Part shown: positions 7,507 to 16,913 of the stretch, piece after piece
Layout of the letters: each line of letters starts with the position of its first letter
How positions within the stretch are numbered: position 1 is the stretch's first letter
Assembly (NCBI GenBank): GCA_903871775.1
Contig: CAIQIA010000004.1
Span: 1 to 64,000 of the forward strand
Reading direction: 5' to 3'
Origin: an uncultured cyanobacterium
GTDB taxonomy: Bacteria > Cyanobacteriota > Cyanobacteriia > PCC-6307 > Cyanobiaceae
Length of the DNA stretch: 64,000 nucleotides
Program-made: the position numbers and the translations under genes
The notes under the pieces: generated by a model
What the model was told of the DNA's origin: nothing
The model's input: only the letters and a program-made list of their open reading frames with translations
Databases searched by the model: none

Positions 7507-9759
7507 TCACACGCAAGCTGGACCAATCAGATCATGAACGGCCTCCAGCAGCACCCGCCCGTCAAAGCCGGTCTTGCCAAGGTACCCATCAGCACCGGCC
7601 CGCAGACCTTCCAGCCGATCAGCCTCGCTATCGCGGCTCGAGAGAATGAGCACCGGCAGCGATCCAAGAGGTTCAGGCAGTTCCCGCAACCGTCGCACCA
7701 GCGCAAAGCCATCCAGCTTCGGCATCTCGACATCGCTGAGCACCAGGCTCACCCGCCGTCGCTGCAGCAGGGCCAGGGCCTCTTCGCCATCGGCGGCCTT
7801 CTCGACCCCGTAGCCCTGCCCCTCCAGGGTGCGACCCACCGATTCGCGCACCATGCGGCTGTCGTCAACCACCAGCACCCGCTGCGGTTCGGAAGCCACC
7901 ATCGCGGGCTCGGTGGTCGCTGGCGCAGACACGGGAGGCAGAGGCGCCACATCACCGATCTCGAGCCGCTCCTGCACCACCTGCAGCAGCACGCCGGCAT
8001 CGAGCACCAGAATCGGCGCACCGTCCCCCATCAACGCCGCCGAGGCAATGCAGGGGACCGTGCCCAATCGTGGATCGAGGGGGCGCACCACCAGATCCTG
8101 TTCGCCGAGAAAACGCTCAACCACCAGGCCGTAAGCCTTGCCCTGGTCACTGAGAACCATCACCGGCAACGGGTCGCTCAAGGTGGCCGGACAGGGCCGC
8201 CCGAGCAGCGGCTGCGCCTGGATCAGACCGATGGCACGGCCATCGAGCAGCAGGGTGGAGCGACCTTCGTGGCGATCAATGGCCGTCAACGGCGCCGCCA
8301 CAATCTGATCCAGCCGTGCCAGGGGCAGGGCGTAGGGTTCGCCGCCGATCTGCACCAGCAGCGTGCGCACCACCGAGAGGGTGAGCGGCAGCTGCAGGTG
8401 CAGGCTCAGCCCCGTGCCGGCCACCGACTGAAGCCGCAGGGAGCCGCCCACCTCGCGGGCCATGGTGTCCACAACATCGAGGCCAACGCCGCGACCTGAG
8501 AGTTCGCTCACCTGCACGGCGGTGGAGAAGCCCGGCCGCAGCAGCAGCGCCATCAGATCGTTCTCGCTGGGGTCCCGTTCAGCGCCATCGCCGACGGCGG
8601 TCAGCAGTCCCCGTTCCTGGGCCCTCTGGCGCACAGCCTCGAGGTTCACACCGGCTCCATCGTCCCGGATGGTGATACTCAGCATGCCGCCGCGGTGCAG
8701 CGCCTCGATCCGCAGCGTCCCCTGCTCGGGTTTGCCAGCCCTGCGGCGCTCTTCGGGGGTCTCCAGGCCGTGGTCGATGGCGTTGCGCACGGCATGGGTC
8801 ACCGGCGCCTCCAGGCGGCGCAGGATGTCGCGGTCGACAAGGGTGTTGCGACCCACGATCTCGAGGCGCACCCGCTTGCCGAGACTGGCTGCCAGGTCGC
8901 GCACCAGACGGGGCAGGGCGCTGAGGCCCTCGTGAAAGGGCCGCATGTTGGCATTGAGCACCTCGCCGTAGAGGCGGTGGGCAATCGTGTTCGAGCGACG
9001 GGTGAAGGCCTCCAGTTCTTCGATCTGTTGTTGCAGCAGCAGCTGGCACTGGCGCTCCTTTTCGCGGATCAGATCCAGAGGGGGGTCGTTGGCGCTGATC
9101 AGTTCGGTGACCTCCCGCTGGCGGCTGCGCAGCTGCTGCAGGCCATCGGCGAACGGTTGCAGCCAGCGGGCCGCCACCATCGACTCCCCCGCCAGGGCGG
9201 CGATGCGGTTGAGCTGCAGGGCGTCAAGCTTCACGGTGCGCTCGGCTGGAGGCACGCCGGCGGAGGCTCCCGGGGCAGCTCCGGAGGATGGCGGTCCTGC
9301 GATGGATCCCGGCAAGCCGCCGGCGCGAGGCGACGGGTTCTGCAGGCCCAGGGTGAGCGCCTGCAGTTCGCCCTCGAGAGCTGCCAAGGCCTCGGCCTCA
9401 CCCTGCAACCGCTCGGGAAAGGTCTCGCAAGGGCCGCTGTGGAACTGCTCCAGCTGATCGAAGGCTCGAAACAGCAGCGCCACGGCCTCGCCAGGGAGGG
9501 CCGCCCCATCGGCGGCCGTCGCCAGGGCCGCCAGCACCAGATCTTCGATGGCATGGGCCAGCCGTTCCAGAATCGTCAACCCCACCATCCGCGCCGCCCC
9601 TTTCACGGTGTGGGCCGCCCGCATCAGGCTGTCGCGGCTGCCGGAGCTGGCCGAATCAGCCTCCAAGTCTAGCAGGGCACCATTCAGCAGGCTGAGCTGG
9701 TCCCCCAGCTCCTCCACGAACAGGGCAAGGTTGCTGTTCTGCTCATCGGGGCCGCTCAT
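7507..9759 (-). CDS. cheA: Hybrid CheA-type histidine kinase with C-terminal receiver (WspE-like)
   Basis: 750 residues in the order Hpt (phospho-histidine H50 in AAHTVKGAARM), linker, dimerisation segment, HATPase (N box HAVRNAIDH near 322-330, then DDGAG), CheW-like domain (about 475-600) and a receiver domain (about 628-746, acceptor D676 in LSDVEMP). It takes receptor input through CheW and phosphorylates its own receiver and CheB. The CheA-REC fusion is the WspE layout. The start overlaps the stop of the CheW-type gene by four bases (ATGA). No separate CheY gene is present here. Confidence 0.95.
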   Translation of the reverse strand: MSGPDEQNSNLALFVEELGDQLSLLNGALLDLEADSASSGSRDSLMRAAHTVKGAARMVGLTILERLAHAIEDLVLAALATAADGAALPGEAVALLFRAFDQLEQFHSGPCETFPERLQGEAEALAALEGELQALTLGLQNPSPRAGGLPGSIAGPPSSGAAPGASAGVPPAERTVKLDALQLNRIAALAGESMVAARWLQPFADGLQQLRSRQREVTELISANDPPLDLIREKERQCQLLLQQQIEELEAFTRRSNTIAHRLYGEVLNANMRPFHEGLSALPRLVRDLAASLGKRVRLEIVGRNTLVDRDILRRLEAPVTHAVRNAIDHGLETPEERRRAGKPEQGTLRIEALHRGGMLSITIRDDGAGVNLEAVRQRAQERGLLTAVGDGAERDPSENDLMALLLRPGFSTAVQVSELSGRGVGLDVVDTMAREVGGSLRLQSVAGTGLSLHLQLPLTLSVVRTLLVQIGGEPYALPLARLDQIVAAPLTAIDRHEGRSTLLLDGRAIGLIQAQPLLGRPCPATLSDPLPVMVLSDQGKAYGLVVERFLGEQDLVVRPLDPRLGTVPCIASAALMGDGAPILVLDAGVLLQVVQERLEIGDVAPLPPVSAPATTEPAMVASEPQRVLVVDDSRMVRESVGRTLEGQGYGVEKAADGEEALALLQRRRVSLVLSDVEMPKLDGFALVRRLRELPEPLGSLPVLILSSRDSEADRLEGLRAGADGYLGKTGFDGRVLLEAVHDLIGPACV

Positions 9760-10445
9760 GATGCTTCCAGCTGGATGCGCAGGGTGCTCAGCAACCGCGG
9801 ACCGTCGATCAGGGCCACCTGACGCCCCTTCCAGCGGAACAGGCCATCGGTGAGGGCCTGGGCGGGGTTAAGCACCACCGGCGGCGGTTGCAGTTCCTCC
9901 GCCCTGCAGAGATGGATGCCGAGCACCTCATCGATCGCGATCACCCATTGCTCGTCGCCCGGAGCGGTCACCGCCATGCGGGCGTTGCCGTCACCCATCG
10001 GGCTTGTGGGGTCGCGCTCCGGCAGACCCAGCAAGCGGCGAAGACAGGCCGCCAGCAGAATCTCGCCGCGGATGTTGACCAGGCCGAGAAAGCAGCCGTT
10101 GCTGCGGCCCGGCACGCTGTGAATGCCAAACGGTGGGGTGACCTCCTGGAGCAGCTTCAGGGGCAGCGCCAGCAGCTCCTGGTCCACCCGAAACACCATC
10201 AGCGCCAGGGCCTGCTCACCACCGACCACCCGCTCGTCGCCCTCAGCAACGCCCGAGCGGTCGTTGCCGCCGCCGTCGGCCAGTACCGCTGTCCAGCTGG
10301 ACAGGTAGTCGGCAGGGGGCTGCCGCTCGAGCAGGCTGCGACCAGCCCGGGAATAGACGCTGCAATTGCGGCAATGAACAACAGTGGGCAGTTCAGGGCA
10401 GCTACCGTCGCCACTGACTCCGATGTGGTTCCAGCAGTCGTCCAT
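9756..10445 (-). CDS. CheW-type adaptor with cysteine-rich N-terminus (WspD-like)
   Basis: 229 residues. The C-terminal two thirds is a CheW domain (ALMVFRVDQELLALPLKLLQEV, NIRGEILLAACL). The N-terminus, DDCWNHIGVSGDGSCPEL then VHCRNCSVYS, is the cysteine-containing segment found in WspD-type adaptors rather than in classical CheW; its role is unknown, although four cysteines could bind a metal. It begins 8 bases after the receptor gene stops and overlaps the kinase start. It should couple the receptor to the CheA-type kinase. Confidence 0.88.
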   Translation of the reverse strand: MDDCWNHIGVSGDGSCPELPTVVHCRNCSVYSRAGRSLLERQPPADYLSSWTAVLADGGGNDRSGVAEGDERVVGGEQALALMVFRVDQELLALPLKLLQEVTPPFGIHSVPGRSNGCFLGLVNIRGEILLAACLRRLLGLPERDPTSPMGDGNARMAVTAPGDEQWVIAIDEVLGIHLCRAEELQPPPVVLNPAQALTDGLFRWKGRQVALIDGPRLLSTLRIQLEAS

Positions 10446-10453
10446 CAGGCCCC

Positions 10454-12130
10454 TCAGCCGGTGACCTGGAACTGGCCCAGCTCGCGCCGCAGCACAAGGG
10501 CCGAATCCTCGAGCTGCACCAGGCTCGTGTTGGTGTCAGCGATCGCCTCGGAGGTCTGCTGCGCCGACTCGCTGAGCTGCAGCATCGCCTCGCTGATCTG
10601 CTGGGCACCTTCCGACTGCTGCTGCACAGCCTCACCGACCTGCTGGAACTTCGGCCCCAGACCCTGCACCTGGGTGATCACCGCCTCCACTTGATCACTC
10701 ACCCGCACGACATCTTCCACAGAGCTGGCGACCGCTGCACTGAAGCGGTTCATTTCGAGCACGCCGCTGGTTACCGCCGCCTGCATGTCGCGCACCATCT
10801 GTTCGATCTCGAGGGTGGCCACGGCGGTCTGGTCGGCGAGTCGGCGGATCTCGCGGGCCACCACCGCGAAGCCGGCGCCATACTCACCGGCCTTTTCGGC
10901 TTCGATCGCGGCATTGAGCGAGAGAAGGTTGGTCTGATCAGCCACCTTGGTGATCGTGGAGACGACGCTGCCGATGCTGCTGGCCCGATCATTCATCGTG
11001 TCGAGTTTGGCCGAAATCTCGGCAGTCGATGCTGAAAGGCCCCGCATCATCGCCTCCATCCGGTTGAGGTCGTCCTGACTGCGGGACGCAGCCGTGGCGG
11101 TTTCGCCTGCCTGGCGGTCCACCTCGCCCATGGTCTGCACCAGCACGCGCGAAGTGGCGGCGATCTGCTGACTGGTGGCACTCACCTCATTGGTGCTGGC
11201 GACCTGTTCGGAGACCGTGGCCTCGAGCTGGCGTCCAGCGGCGGCGATCTGGGTGGCGGCGGTGTTGATCTGCACGCCCGACCGCTGGATCTCGCGCACC
11301 AACCGGGTGAGGTTGTCGCCCATGCTGTGGAAGGCGTTCTGCAGCTTGCCCAGTTCGTCGGCCTCTTCGGTTGGCGGCAGGTTCTCGCGCAGATCCCCCT
11401 CGGCGATGGCCTCGGCCACCTCGACGACTGTGGCGATGCGGGCACCCAGGGGCCGGGCGATCGTGCGGGTGAAGTAACCGGCCGCCGTGATGCCGATCGC
11501 CGGAGCCAGAACGATCATCACCAGTGACCAGAACTGGGCCTGGTTGATGCTGGCGGTCGCGTCTTGCTTGGCCTTCTCACCCGCCTGTTGGTTGTAGCGG
11601 ATGACCTGAAGAAGGGCGTCGGTGGCGTCCTGATAAGTCTGATTCTGTTGCTTGAGTTCGGCGCGCAGTCGTGCAGCAGCCTGGGGAGTGACGGCTCCAC
11701 CATTGGTGCCCATGACCGCGTTGATCTGGCGCATCAGCTCACGATGGCTGTCTTGCCACACCTGCCAGCGTTCACGCACGCGGCTGTAGAGGGCTTTTTC
11801 CTCAGCATCAGAATCGGTGGCTTCGTATTGATGCCGTCCCTCTTCGATCTGCTTCCAGGCGGCATCAATCCGCTGGAGTTCCACCTGACGGGCAGCAGGA
11901 GGCTCTTCCGGCTCGATCAGCAGCCGCTGGGCCGACTGGATCTGGGTCTGGCCTTCATTGATTTTCCAGAGTCCATCAACACTCGGCAGTCGATTGTCTG
12001 CAAGCTCCTCGATCCGTCCGCCGAGGCTGCGGGCGGTCGCCATCGCGAGGACGGCGATCAGCAGCGCCAACCCCCCCATGGCCAGGAAGGCATAGCGGAG
12101 GCGAGCCTCCATCGACTGGTGCTGGGCCAT
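10454..12130 (-). CDS. Methyl-accepting chemotaxis-type receptor (WspA-like)
   Basis: 558 residues with an N-terminal membrane helix ([17 protein letters not shown], about 14-30), a helical periplasmic sensor region to about 205, a second membrane helix ([19 protein letters not shown]), HAMP and a long cytoplasmic coiled coil. The signalling tip is [19 protein letters not shown]. The periplasmic part is all-helical, like the four-helix-bundle receptors of Wsp systems, and has no PAS or Cache motif. It is the first gene of the leftward arm, transcribed from the 12131-12473 intergenic region. The ligand or stimulus is unknown; Wsp receptors in Pseudomonas respond to surface contact. Confidence 0.93.
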   Translation of the reverse strand: MAQHQSMEARLRYAFLAMGGLALLIAVLAMATARSLGGRIEELADNRLPSVDGLWKINEGQTQIQSAQRLLIEPEEPPAARQVELQRIDAAWKQIEEGRHQYEATDSDAEEKALYSRVRERWQVWQDSHRELMRQINAVMGTNGGAVTPQAAARLRAELKQQNQTYQDATDALLQVIRYNQQAGEKAKQDATASINQAQFWSLVMIVLAPAIGITAAGYFTRTIARPLGARIATVVEVAEAIAEGDLRENLPPTEEADELGKLQNAFHSMGDNLTRLVREIQRSGVQINTAATQIAAAGRQLEATVSEQVASTNEVSATSQQIAATSRVLVQTMGEVDRQAGETATAASRSQDDLNRMEAMMRGLSASTAEISAKLDTMNDRASSIGSVVSTITKVADQTNLLSLNAAIEAEKAGEYGAGFAVVAREIRRLADQTAVATLEIEQMVRDMQAAVTSGVLEMNRFSAAVASSVEDVVRVSDQVEAVITQVQGLGPKFQQVGEAVQQQSEGAQQISEAMLQLSESAQQTSEAIADTNTSLVQLEDSALVLRRELGQFQVTG

Positions 12131-12473
12131 GAGTGTGGACTGCGGGCGAGGGGGTGCTGGGGGGGGCGGGGGTGGTCACTGGACCGAAATCAGTGCACTG
12201 GAATAGGCCCAAACTGATCTGTGGGTGGGCGCAGAATGGAAACTGATTTATATAAAGACGCTCGATAGGGTTGTGGATTTTTATCACGTGCGGCATTATT
12301 CTCATGCTACAGAAAAATTAAGGCTTTACAAGCCCCCTGCCAGGCCAAACCCCAACGTGATGTCCGAGTTTTGTTACGTATGCGACCGTCCTGAGCGTTT
12401 CAGGGGTCTAAGGCTACGTCTGGAGTCGCTCGACACCTTGATCGGGACACGGCCCTGATCCACCCCGGCTCTG
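12131..12473. promoter_or_regulatory. Divergent promoter region between the two chemosensory arms
   Basis: This 343-base gap separates the receptor gene (leftward) from the CheW gene (rightward) and contains no credible gene. The middle, about 12240-12330, is markedly AT-rich for this genome and includes ATTTATATAAAGAC at about 12245-12258, a plausible promoter core. A short inverted repeat CCTGA-GCGT-TTCAGG lies at about 12391-12405. Both arms are most likely transcribed from here, but no specific start site can be assigned. Confidence 0.5.
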
Positions 12474-13037
12474 ATGCAACAGCTCCCGCCCCCTCCGCAG
12501 CCTTCGCCTTCACTGCCGCAGCCCACCCAGAGCGGGGGCATGGGCACCGGTGGAGACGGCGCCTGCCTGTTGCTGCTGCTTGGGGTTGGGGATCAACTCT
12601 TCGCCCTTGAGACCGCCAACGTGGTGGAGGTGATCCCACGGGTCCTGCTTCGCCCTGTGAGCGGGTCTCCCCCCCACCGGCCCGGGGTGTTCAACTTCCG
12701 CGGTCGCGTGGTTCCGGTTGTGGATGTGTCGCAGCTGATCGCCGGCCACCCCTGCGCCGAACATCTCAGCAGCCGGATCATCATGGTGCGTCATAGGTCT
12801 GGTGGCAGCGGCGAGCGAGACGGCCTGGTTGGTCTGCTCGCCGAACGCGTCACCGACACGGTGCTCAAATCTCTCAACAGCTTCCAGCCCGCCGATGGGG
12901 CGGCGCAGCTGGCACCGTTCCTGGGCGGTGTGGCCCTGGATGAGCGGGGGCTGATCCAGCTGCTGCATGCCGATACCCTGGCCCAGGTGGGCCTGGCCCA
13001 AACGTCAGAGGAGCCGGAGACGGATGACCGCGGCTGA
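12474..13037 (+). CDS. cheW: CheW-type adaptor protein (WspB-like)
   Basis: 187 residues: a proline- and glutamine-rich N-terminus of about 28 residues, then a CheW domain with LLLGVGDQLFALETANVVEVIP, GVFNFRGRVVPVVDVSQLI and IIMVRH. It should bridge receptor and kinase. The extra N-terminal stretch may be a linker or mean the true start is the internal ATG near residue 23. It is the first gene of the rightward arm and overlaps the following cheR by 14 bases. Its place before cheR reproduces the wspB-wspC order. Confidence 0.9.
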   Translation: MQQLPPPPQPSPSLPQPTQSGGMGTGGDGACLLLLLGVGDQLFALETANVVEVIPRVLLRPVSGSPPHRPGVFNFRGRVVPVVDVSQLIAGHPCAEHLSSRIIMVRHRSGGSGERDGLVGLLAERVTDTVLKSLNSFQPADGAAQLAPFLGGVALDERGLIQLLHADTLAQVGLAQTSEEPETDDRG

Positions 13038-14100
13038 GCTGGATCCCTTGCGCAGCTGGCTGCAGAGCACCACCGGTCTGGAGGCCGATTTGCTGGGCCG
13101 CCAGAGCCTGGAGCGAGCCGTCAGGAAGCGACTGGCGGACACCGACGGTCTGACGTCGGCTGACTATCAACGCCTGCTGATGCAGGATCCCGCCGAACAG
13201 CAGATGCTCATCGAAGCGCTGGTGGTGGGCGAGAGCTGGTTCCTGCGGGAGCCGCGTTCGTTCTCCCAGCTGGTGGACATGGCCCGCCGGCAGTCTCAGC
13301 GACCGCTGCGGCTGCTCAGCTGCGGCTGCGCCGGTGGCGAAGAACCCTATTCGCTGGTGATGGCCCTGCTGGAGGCCGGGCTGTCGCCGCAACAGCTGGA
13401 GGTTGAGGCCATCGACATCAGTGCAGTGGCGCTGGCCCGGGCGGCTGAGGGCTCCTACGGCAGCCATGCCCTGCGGGGAATGGAGCTCCGGCGGCTGCAG
13501 CGGTTCTTCGATCCCGACGGGCAGCGCTGGCGGCTGCGGCCCGAGTTCCGGGGCATGGTGCGCTTCCATCACGGCTCGCTGCAGCAGCGGCTGCAGGAGC
13601 TGCCGGGGGGCTGGCAGGCGGTCCTGTGCCGCAATGTGATGCTTTACATGAACGACGAGGCACGACAGGATCTGCTGAGGGTGATCGCCGGTCGACTCGC
13701 CCCGGATGGGTTGCTGCTGGTGGCAGCTGCTGAGTCGGCCCTGGTGCCATCGGCGATCTATCGCCGTCTTGACGGCGGACACCGGGCAGGCTTCATCCGT
13801 CGCAATGGCCCTCCAGAGCCTGCTCCCGCCACCATCAGCACGCCGCGGCAGCCCCGTCGCTCCGTGCCCAGACTGGCGCCACCCCTGGAGCCCGACACCC
13901 ACCTGATGGCTGCCCGTCAACTGAAACAGCTGGGCCAGCTGGAGGAGGCCCTGGTGGCGTTGCGCCGCTGCCTCTACCTCGATCCCCGCCATCGGGAGGC
14001 CCTGATCCTTCGCGCTGAACTGTCCAGCGCGCTGGGGCGCCACGAGGCAGCCGAGCAGATGCGGCGACGCCTGGAACGGATCAGCCGTCAGAACCCATGA
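13024..14100 (+). CDS. cheR: CheR-type MCP glutamate methyltransferase with TPR tail (WspC-like)
   Basis: CheR methylates receptor glutamates using SAM. ATG 13024 gives 358 residues. The catalytic domain has LLSCGCAGGEEPYSLVMALLE (SAM loop and the GEEPYS motif, about 98-118) and later LCRNVMLYM, where the usual motif is CRNVxIYF. The C-terminal 70 residues (QLKQLGQLEEALVALRRCLYLDPRHREAL) form TPR-like helices, the WspC layout. It overlaps the CheW gene at its start and the ion-channel gene by four bases at its end, so all three are probably co-translated. Confidence 0.94.
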   Translation: MTAAELDPLRSWLQSTTGLEADLLGRQSLERAVRKRLADTDGLTSADYQRLLMQDPAEQQMLIEALVVGESWFLREPRSFSQLVDMARRQSQRPLRLLSCGCAGGEEPYSLVMALLEAGLSPQQLEVEAIDISAVALARAAEGSYGSHALRGMELRRLQRFFDPDGQRWRLRPEFRGMVRFHHGSLQQRLQELPGGWQAVLCRNVMLYMNDEARQDLLRVIAGRLAPDGLLLVAAAESALVPSAIYRRLDGGHRAGFIRRNGPPEPAPATISTPRQPRRSVPRLAPPLEPDTHLMAARQLKQLGQLEEALVALRRCLYLDPRHREALILRAELSSALGRHEAAEQMRRRLERISRQNP

Positions 14101-15137
14101 GCCAACGGCGGTGGATGCTTCTGGGGCTGCTGGGGCTGCTGCTGGCCTTGCTGCTGGGTGGCACCCTCAGGCCGGCCCGGGGAGCCGGCGACGCCAGCGG
14201 GGGAGTGGCCACCTGCCGCATGGGCGTCTTCATCGAAGATCTGCGCGATTTCAGATTCGCCGAGAAGTCTCTGTTCGCCTCTCTGAGGGTCTGGAGCGTG
14301 TGCCCTTCGGACGGGCTCACACCATTGGCTGATCTTGAGATACGCAATGCCAACGAGATCAACATCGGCGAAGTGAAGACCCATTTAGAAACCAACCACT
14401 CGCGCTCATTCCCAGGCAAGTCGAAGTTGTACTGGTCTGAGGTCGGCATCACCGGGACATTCTATTACCCGTGGTCAGCCCAGAACTTCCCCTTTGATCG
14501 TCATCATCTCCGTTTTGAAATTGTTCCCCGTGGCGTCAGTCGAGCTGGCTTTGTGGTGACCCCTGACTATCAAAGCTCTGGCTACAACGCAAGGATCAGC
14601 TCGGGGGACTGGATCGCCTCCAACTTCATGCTTAACGAGGAGAGCCTCGAGCAGGGAAGCAGTTTTGGAAATCCATCGATGACCAGCGTTCACGGCGAAG
14701 GGGTCAGCACGATCACCGCTTCGATTGAGCTGCGCCGTGCACGCATCACCAGTTTTCTGAAGATGAGCGCTGGTGTTTATGCCGCTGTTGTAATCTCGGC
14801 GATGGCCTTTTTCATGGATCCCCGCGAACCAGATCTGGTAAGCGGTCGCACGGGACTGTGTGTGGGCTGCTTGTTCGCTGCCATTGTCAATATGCAACAG
14901 GCCGAGTCAACGCTTGGCATTTCGGAAGATGTCACCCTGACAGACCAGATCCATATCATTGCGATCCTTTACATCCTGATCTCGACAGTGCTTGCCATCG
15001 TCAGCTATCTGCGTTGCGAGCGAGACCAGGCCGACCGTGCCCGACATCTCGACCGGCACTATTACCTGCCGATCTTCGGCAGCACTTATCTGGTCACGAA
15101 TGGCGTGATCATCGCCTACGCCGTGCTGGTGGGGTGA
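14097..15137 (+). CDS. Prokaryotic pentameric ligand-gated ion channel homologue
   Basis: 346 residues with a signal peptide (LLGLLGLLLALLLGGT, A/G-rich end near 30), an extracellular beta-sandwich region of about 180 residues, and four C-terminal membrane helices at about 218-240, 250-272, 281-304 and 323-345. The motif NFPFDRHHLRFEI (130-142) matches the FPFD signature of the Cys-loop/pLGIC loop, without the flanking cysteines, as in bacterial channels such as GLIC. M2 (TGLCVGCLFAAIVNMQQAES) is in the expected place to line the pore. The gene overlaps cheR by ATGA, tying it to the chemosensory cluster. The ligand and ion selectivity cannot be read from the sequence. Confidence 0.82.
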   Translation: MSQRRWMLLGLLGLLLALLLGGTLRPARGAGDASGGVATCRMGVFIEDLRDFRFAEKSLFASLRVWSVCPSDGLTPLADLEIRNANEINIGEVKTHLETNHSRSFPGKSKLYWSEVGITGTFYYPWSAQNFPFDRHHLRFEIVPRGVSRAGFVVTPDYQSSGYNARISSGDWIASNFMLNEESLEQGSSFGNPSMTSVHGEGVSTITASIELRRARITSFLKMSAGVYAAVVISAMAFFMDPREPDLVSGRTGLCVGCLFAAIVNMQQAESTLGISEDVTLTDQIHIIAILYILISTVLAIVSYLRCERDQADRARHLDRHYYLPIFGSTYLVTNGVIIAYAVLVG

Positions 15138-15233
15138 CCCACTCCACGGGCCTGGGCAGCAGATCGGCAGCGCCGCCGATGTTGCCGCCTGCGCCGATCA
15201 GACCCATCGTTGGGGGTCGCATGCAACCGGCGG

Positions 15234-16904
15234 ATGTCCCCCTGGCCCGTGGCCGCTGTCCCCCTGGTGCTGGCCGTGCTCACGGCGCCCCCCCTCGGTC
15301 GGCACCTGGATGCCCTGATCAGCGACCGGCCGCAGCCGGCCTGGGACCGCTGGGTCGGTCCGCTCGAAGCGGCTCTGATGCGCTGGGTCGGTGATGCGGG
15401 CCGCCCGGCCGACTCGGCCATGGGCTACCTGCTGCCGTTGCTCGTGAGCAACGGCCTGTTCGGCCTCGTGGCGCTGGTGCTGCTGCTGCTGCAGCCCCCC
15501 TGGCTCAACCCCCTCGGCTTTGCAGGCCTGCGGCCTGACCTGGCCCTGCACACCACGGTCTCGTTTCTGACCAACACCGACCAGCAGCACCTGGTGCCCG
15601 AGACCAGCCTGGGCAACCTCGCCCAGCTGGGGGTGATCCAGTTCCTGATGTTCGTCTCGGCGGCAACGGGTCTCGCCGTGGGTTTCGCGGTGATCCGCGG
15701 CTTCTGCGGGCGGCCCCTGGGCAATCTGCACCGCGATCTGGTGCGGTCGCTGACGCGGCTGCTGATTCCGGGTGCGCTGCTGGTGGCCCTGGCCCTGCTG
15801 CTCTGCGGTGTGCCGATGACCCTGGCCCCGCCGCAGGTGATCACCACCCTGGAGGGGGCCCGCCAGACCCTGCCCGTGGGCCCCATCGCCCTGTTCGAGG
15901 CGATCAAGCAGCTGGGGGAGAACGGCGGTGGCTTCGTGGCGGCCAATGGGGCCCACCCCTACGAAAACCCGACGCTGCTCAGCAACCTGATCAGCACCTG
16001 GGCGATGCTGGCGATCCCCGTGGCCACCATCGACGCCTTCGGCCGCTGTCTCGGCAACCGCCGCCAGAGCAATCTGCTGCTGGTGCTGGTGCTGGCCCTG
16101 TTGCTGCTGGGGGGCGCCGTGGCGATGGTCGCCGAAGGCGCTGGCAATCCCGCCCTGAGCACCTGGCTCGATGGACCGAATCTGGAGGGCAAGGAGCTGC
16201 GCTTCGGTGCCCCGCTCACCGGCCTGTGGGCCGCCGTCACCACCGGCACGATGACCGGTGCCGTCAACGGCTCCCTGGACGCCGCGATGCCGGCGACGCT
16301 GGTCGTGGCGCTGTTCAACCTGTTCCTGCAGGTGGTGGTCGGTGGCCAGGGCACCGGTGTGGCCTACCTGCTGGTGTTCGTGCTGCTGGCGGTGTTTCTC
16401 ACGGGCCTGATGGTGGGCCGCACCCCCGAACTGCTGGGCCGCAAGGTCGAGAAGCCCCAGGTGGTGTGGGCCAGCCTGGTGCTGCTGATCCATCCGCTGT
16501 TCGTGCTGATCCCGGCGGCCCTCACCCTGGCCGGCGGCACCGCCCTGGCGGCCACCGGCAACCCGGGCCCCCATGGCATCAGCGAGGTGGTCTACGAGTA
16601 CGCCTCGGCGGCCGCCAACAACGGCAGCGGCCTGGCGGGTCTCGGCAACGGGTCCCCCTGGTGGAACCTGAGCACCACCGTCAGCCTGCTGGGGGGGCGC
16701 TACCTGCCGATCGCAGCCCTGCTGGCCCTGGCCGACGGCATGCGCCGAAAGCCGGCCCTGGCCCCGGGCCCCGGCACCCTGCGCACCGACACCACCCTGT
16801 TCACGCTGGTCACAGCCATGGTGCTGCTGATCCTCGGGGCCCTCACCTTCTTTCCGGTGCTGGCCCTCGGGCCCATCGCCGAGGGCCTGGCGACCGTCTC
16901 CTGA
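15234..16904 (+). CDS. kdpA: Potassium-transporting ATPase potassium-binding subunit KdpA
   Basis: KdpA is the channel-like subunit of the KdpFABC high-affinity potassium pump. The 556-residue product from ATG 15234 is very hydrophobic, with about ten membrane segments and the repeated selectivity-filter regions: TTVSFLTNTDQQHLVPE, QLGENGGGFVAANGAHPYENP, TTGTMTGAVNGS and YASAAANNGSGLAGL. A TTG start at 15210 would add eight residues. The gene begins 96 bases after the ion-channel gene and is followed by kdpB after 9 bases. Expression of kdp is usually induced by potassium limitation. Confidence 0.95.
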   Translation: MSPWPVAAVPLVLAVLTAPPLGRHLDALISDRPQPAWDRWVGPLEAALMRWVGDAGRPADSAMGYLLPLLVSNGLFGLVALVLLLLQPPWLNPLGFAGLRPDLALHTTVSFLTNTDQQHLVPETSLGNLAQLGVIQFLMFVSAATGLAVGFAVIRGFCGRPLGNLHRDLVRSLTRLLIPGALLVALALLLCGVPMTLAPPQVITTLEGARQTLPVGPIALFEAIKQLGENGGGFVAANGAHPYENPTLLSNLISTWAMLAIPVATIDAFGRCLGNRRQSNLLLVLVLALLLLGGAVAMVAEGAGNPALSTWLDGPNLEGKELRFGAPLTGLWAAVTTGTMTGAVNGSLDAAMPATLVVALFNLFLQVVVGGQGTGVAYLLVFVLLAVFLTGLMVGRTPELLGRKVEKPQVVWASLVLLIHPLFVLIPAALTLAGGTALAATGNPGPHGISEVVYEYASAAANNGSGLAGLGNGSPWWNLSTTVSLLGGRYLPIAALLALADGMRRKPALAPGPGTLRTDTTLFTLVTAMVLLILGALTFFPVLALGPIAEGLATVS

Positions 16905-16913
16905 AGCATCCCG

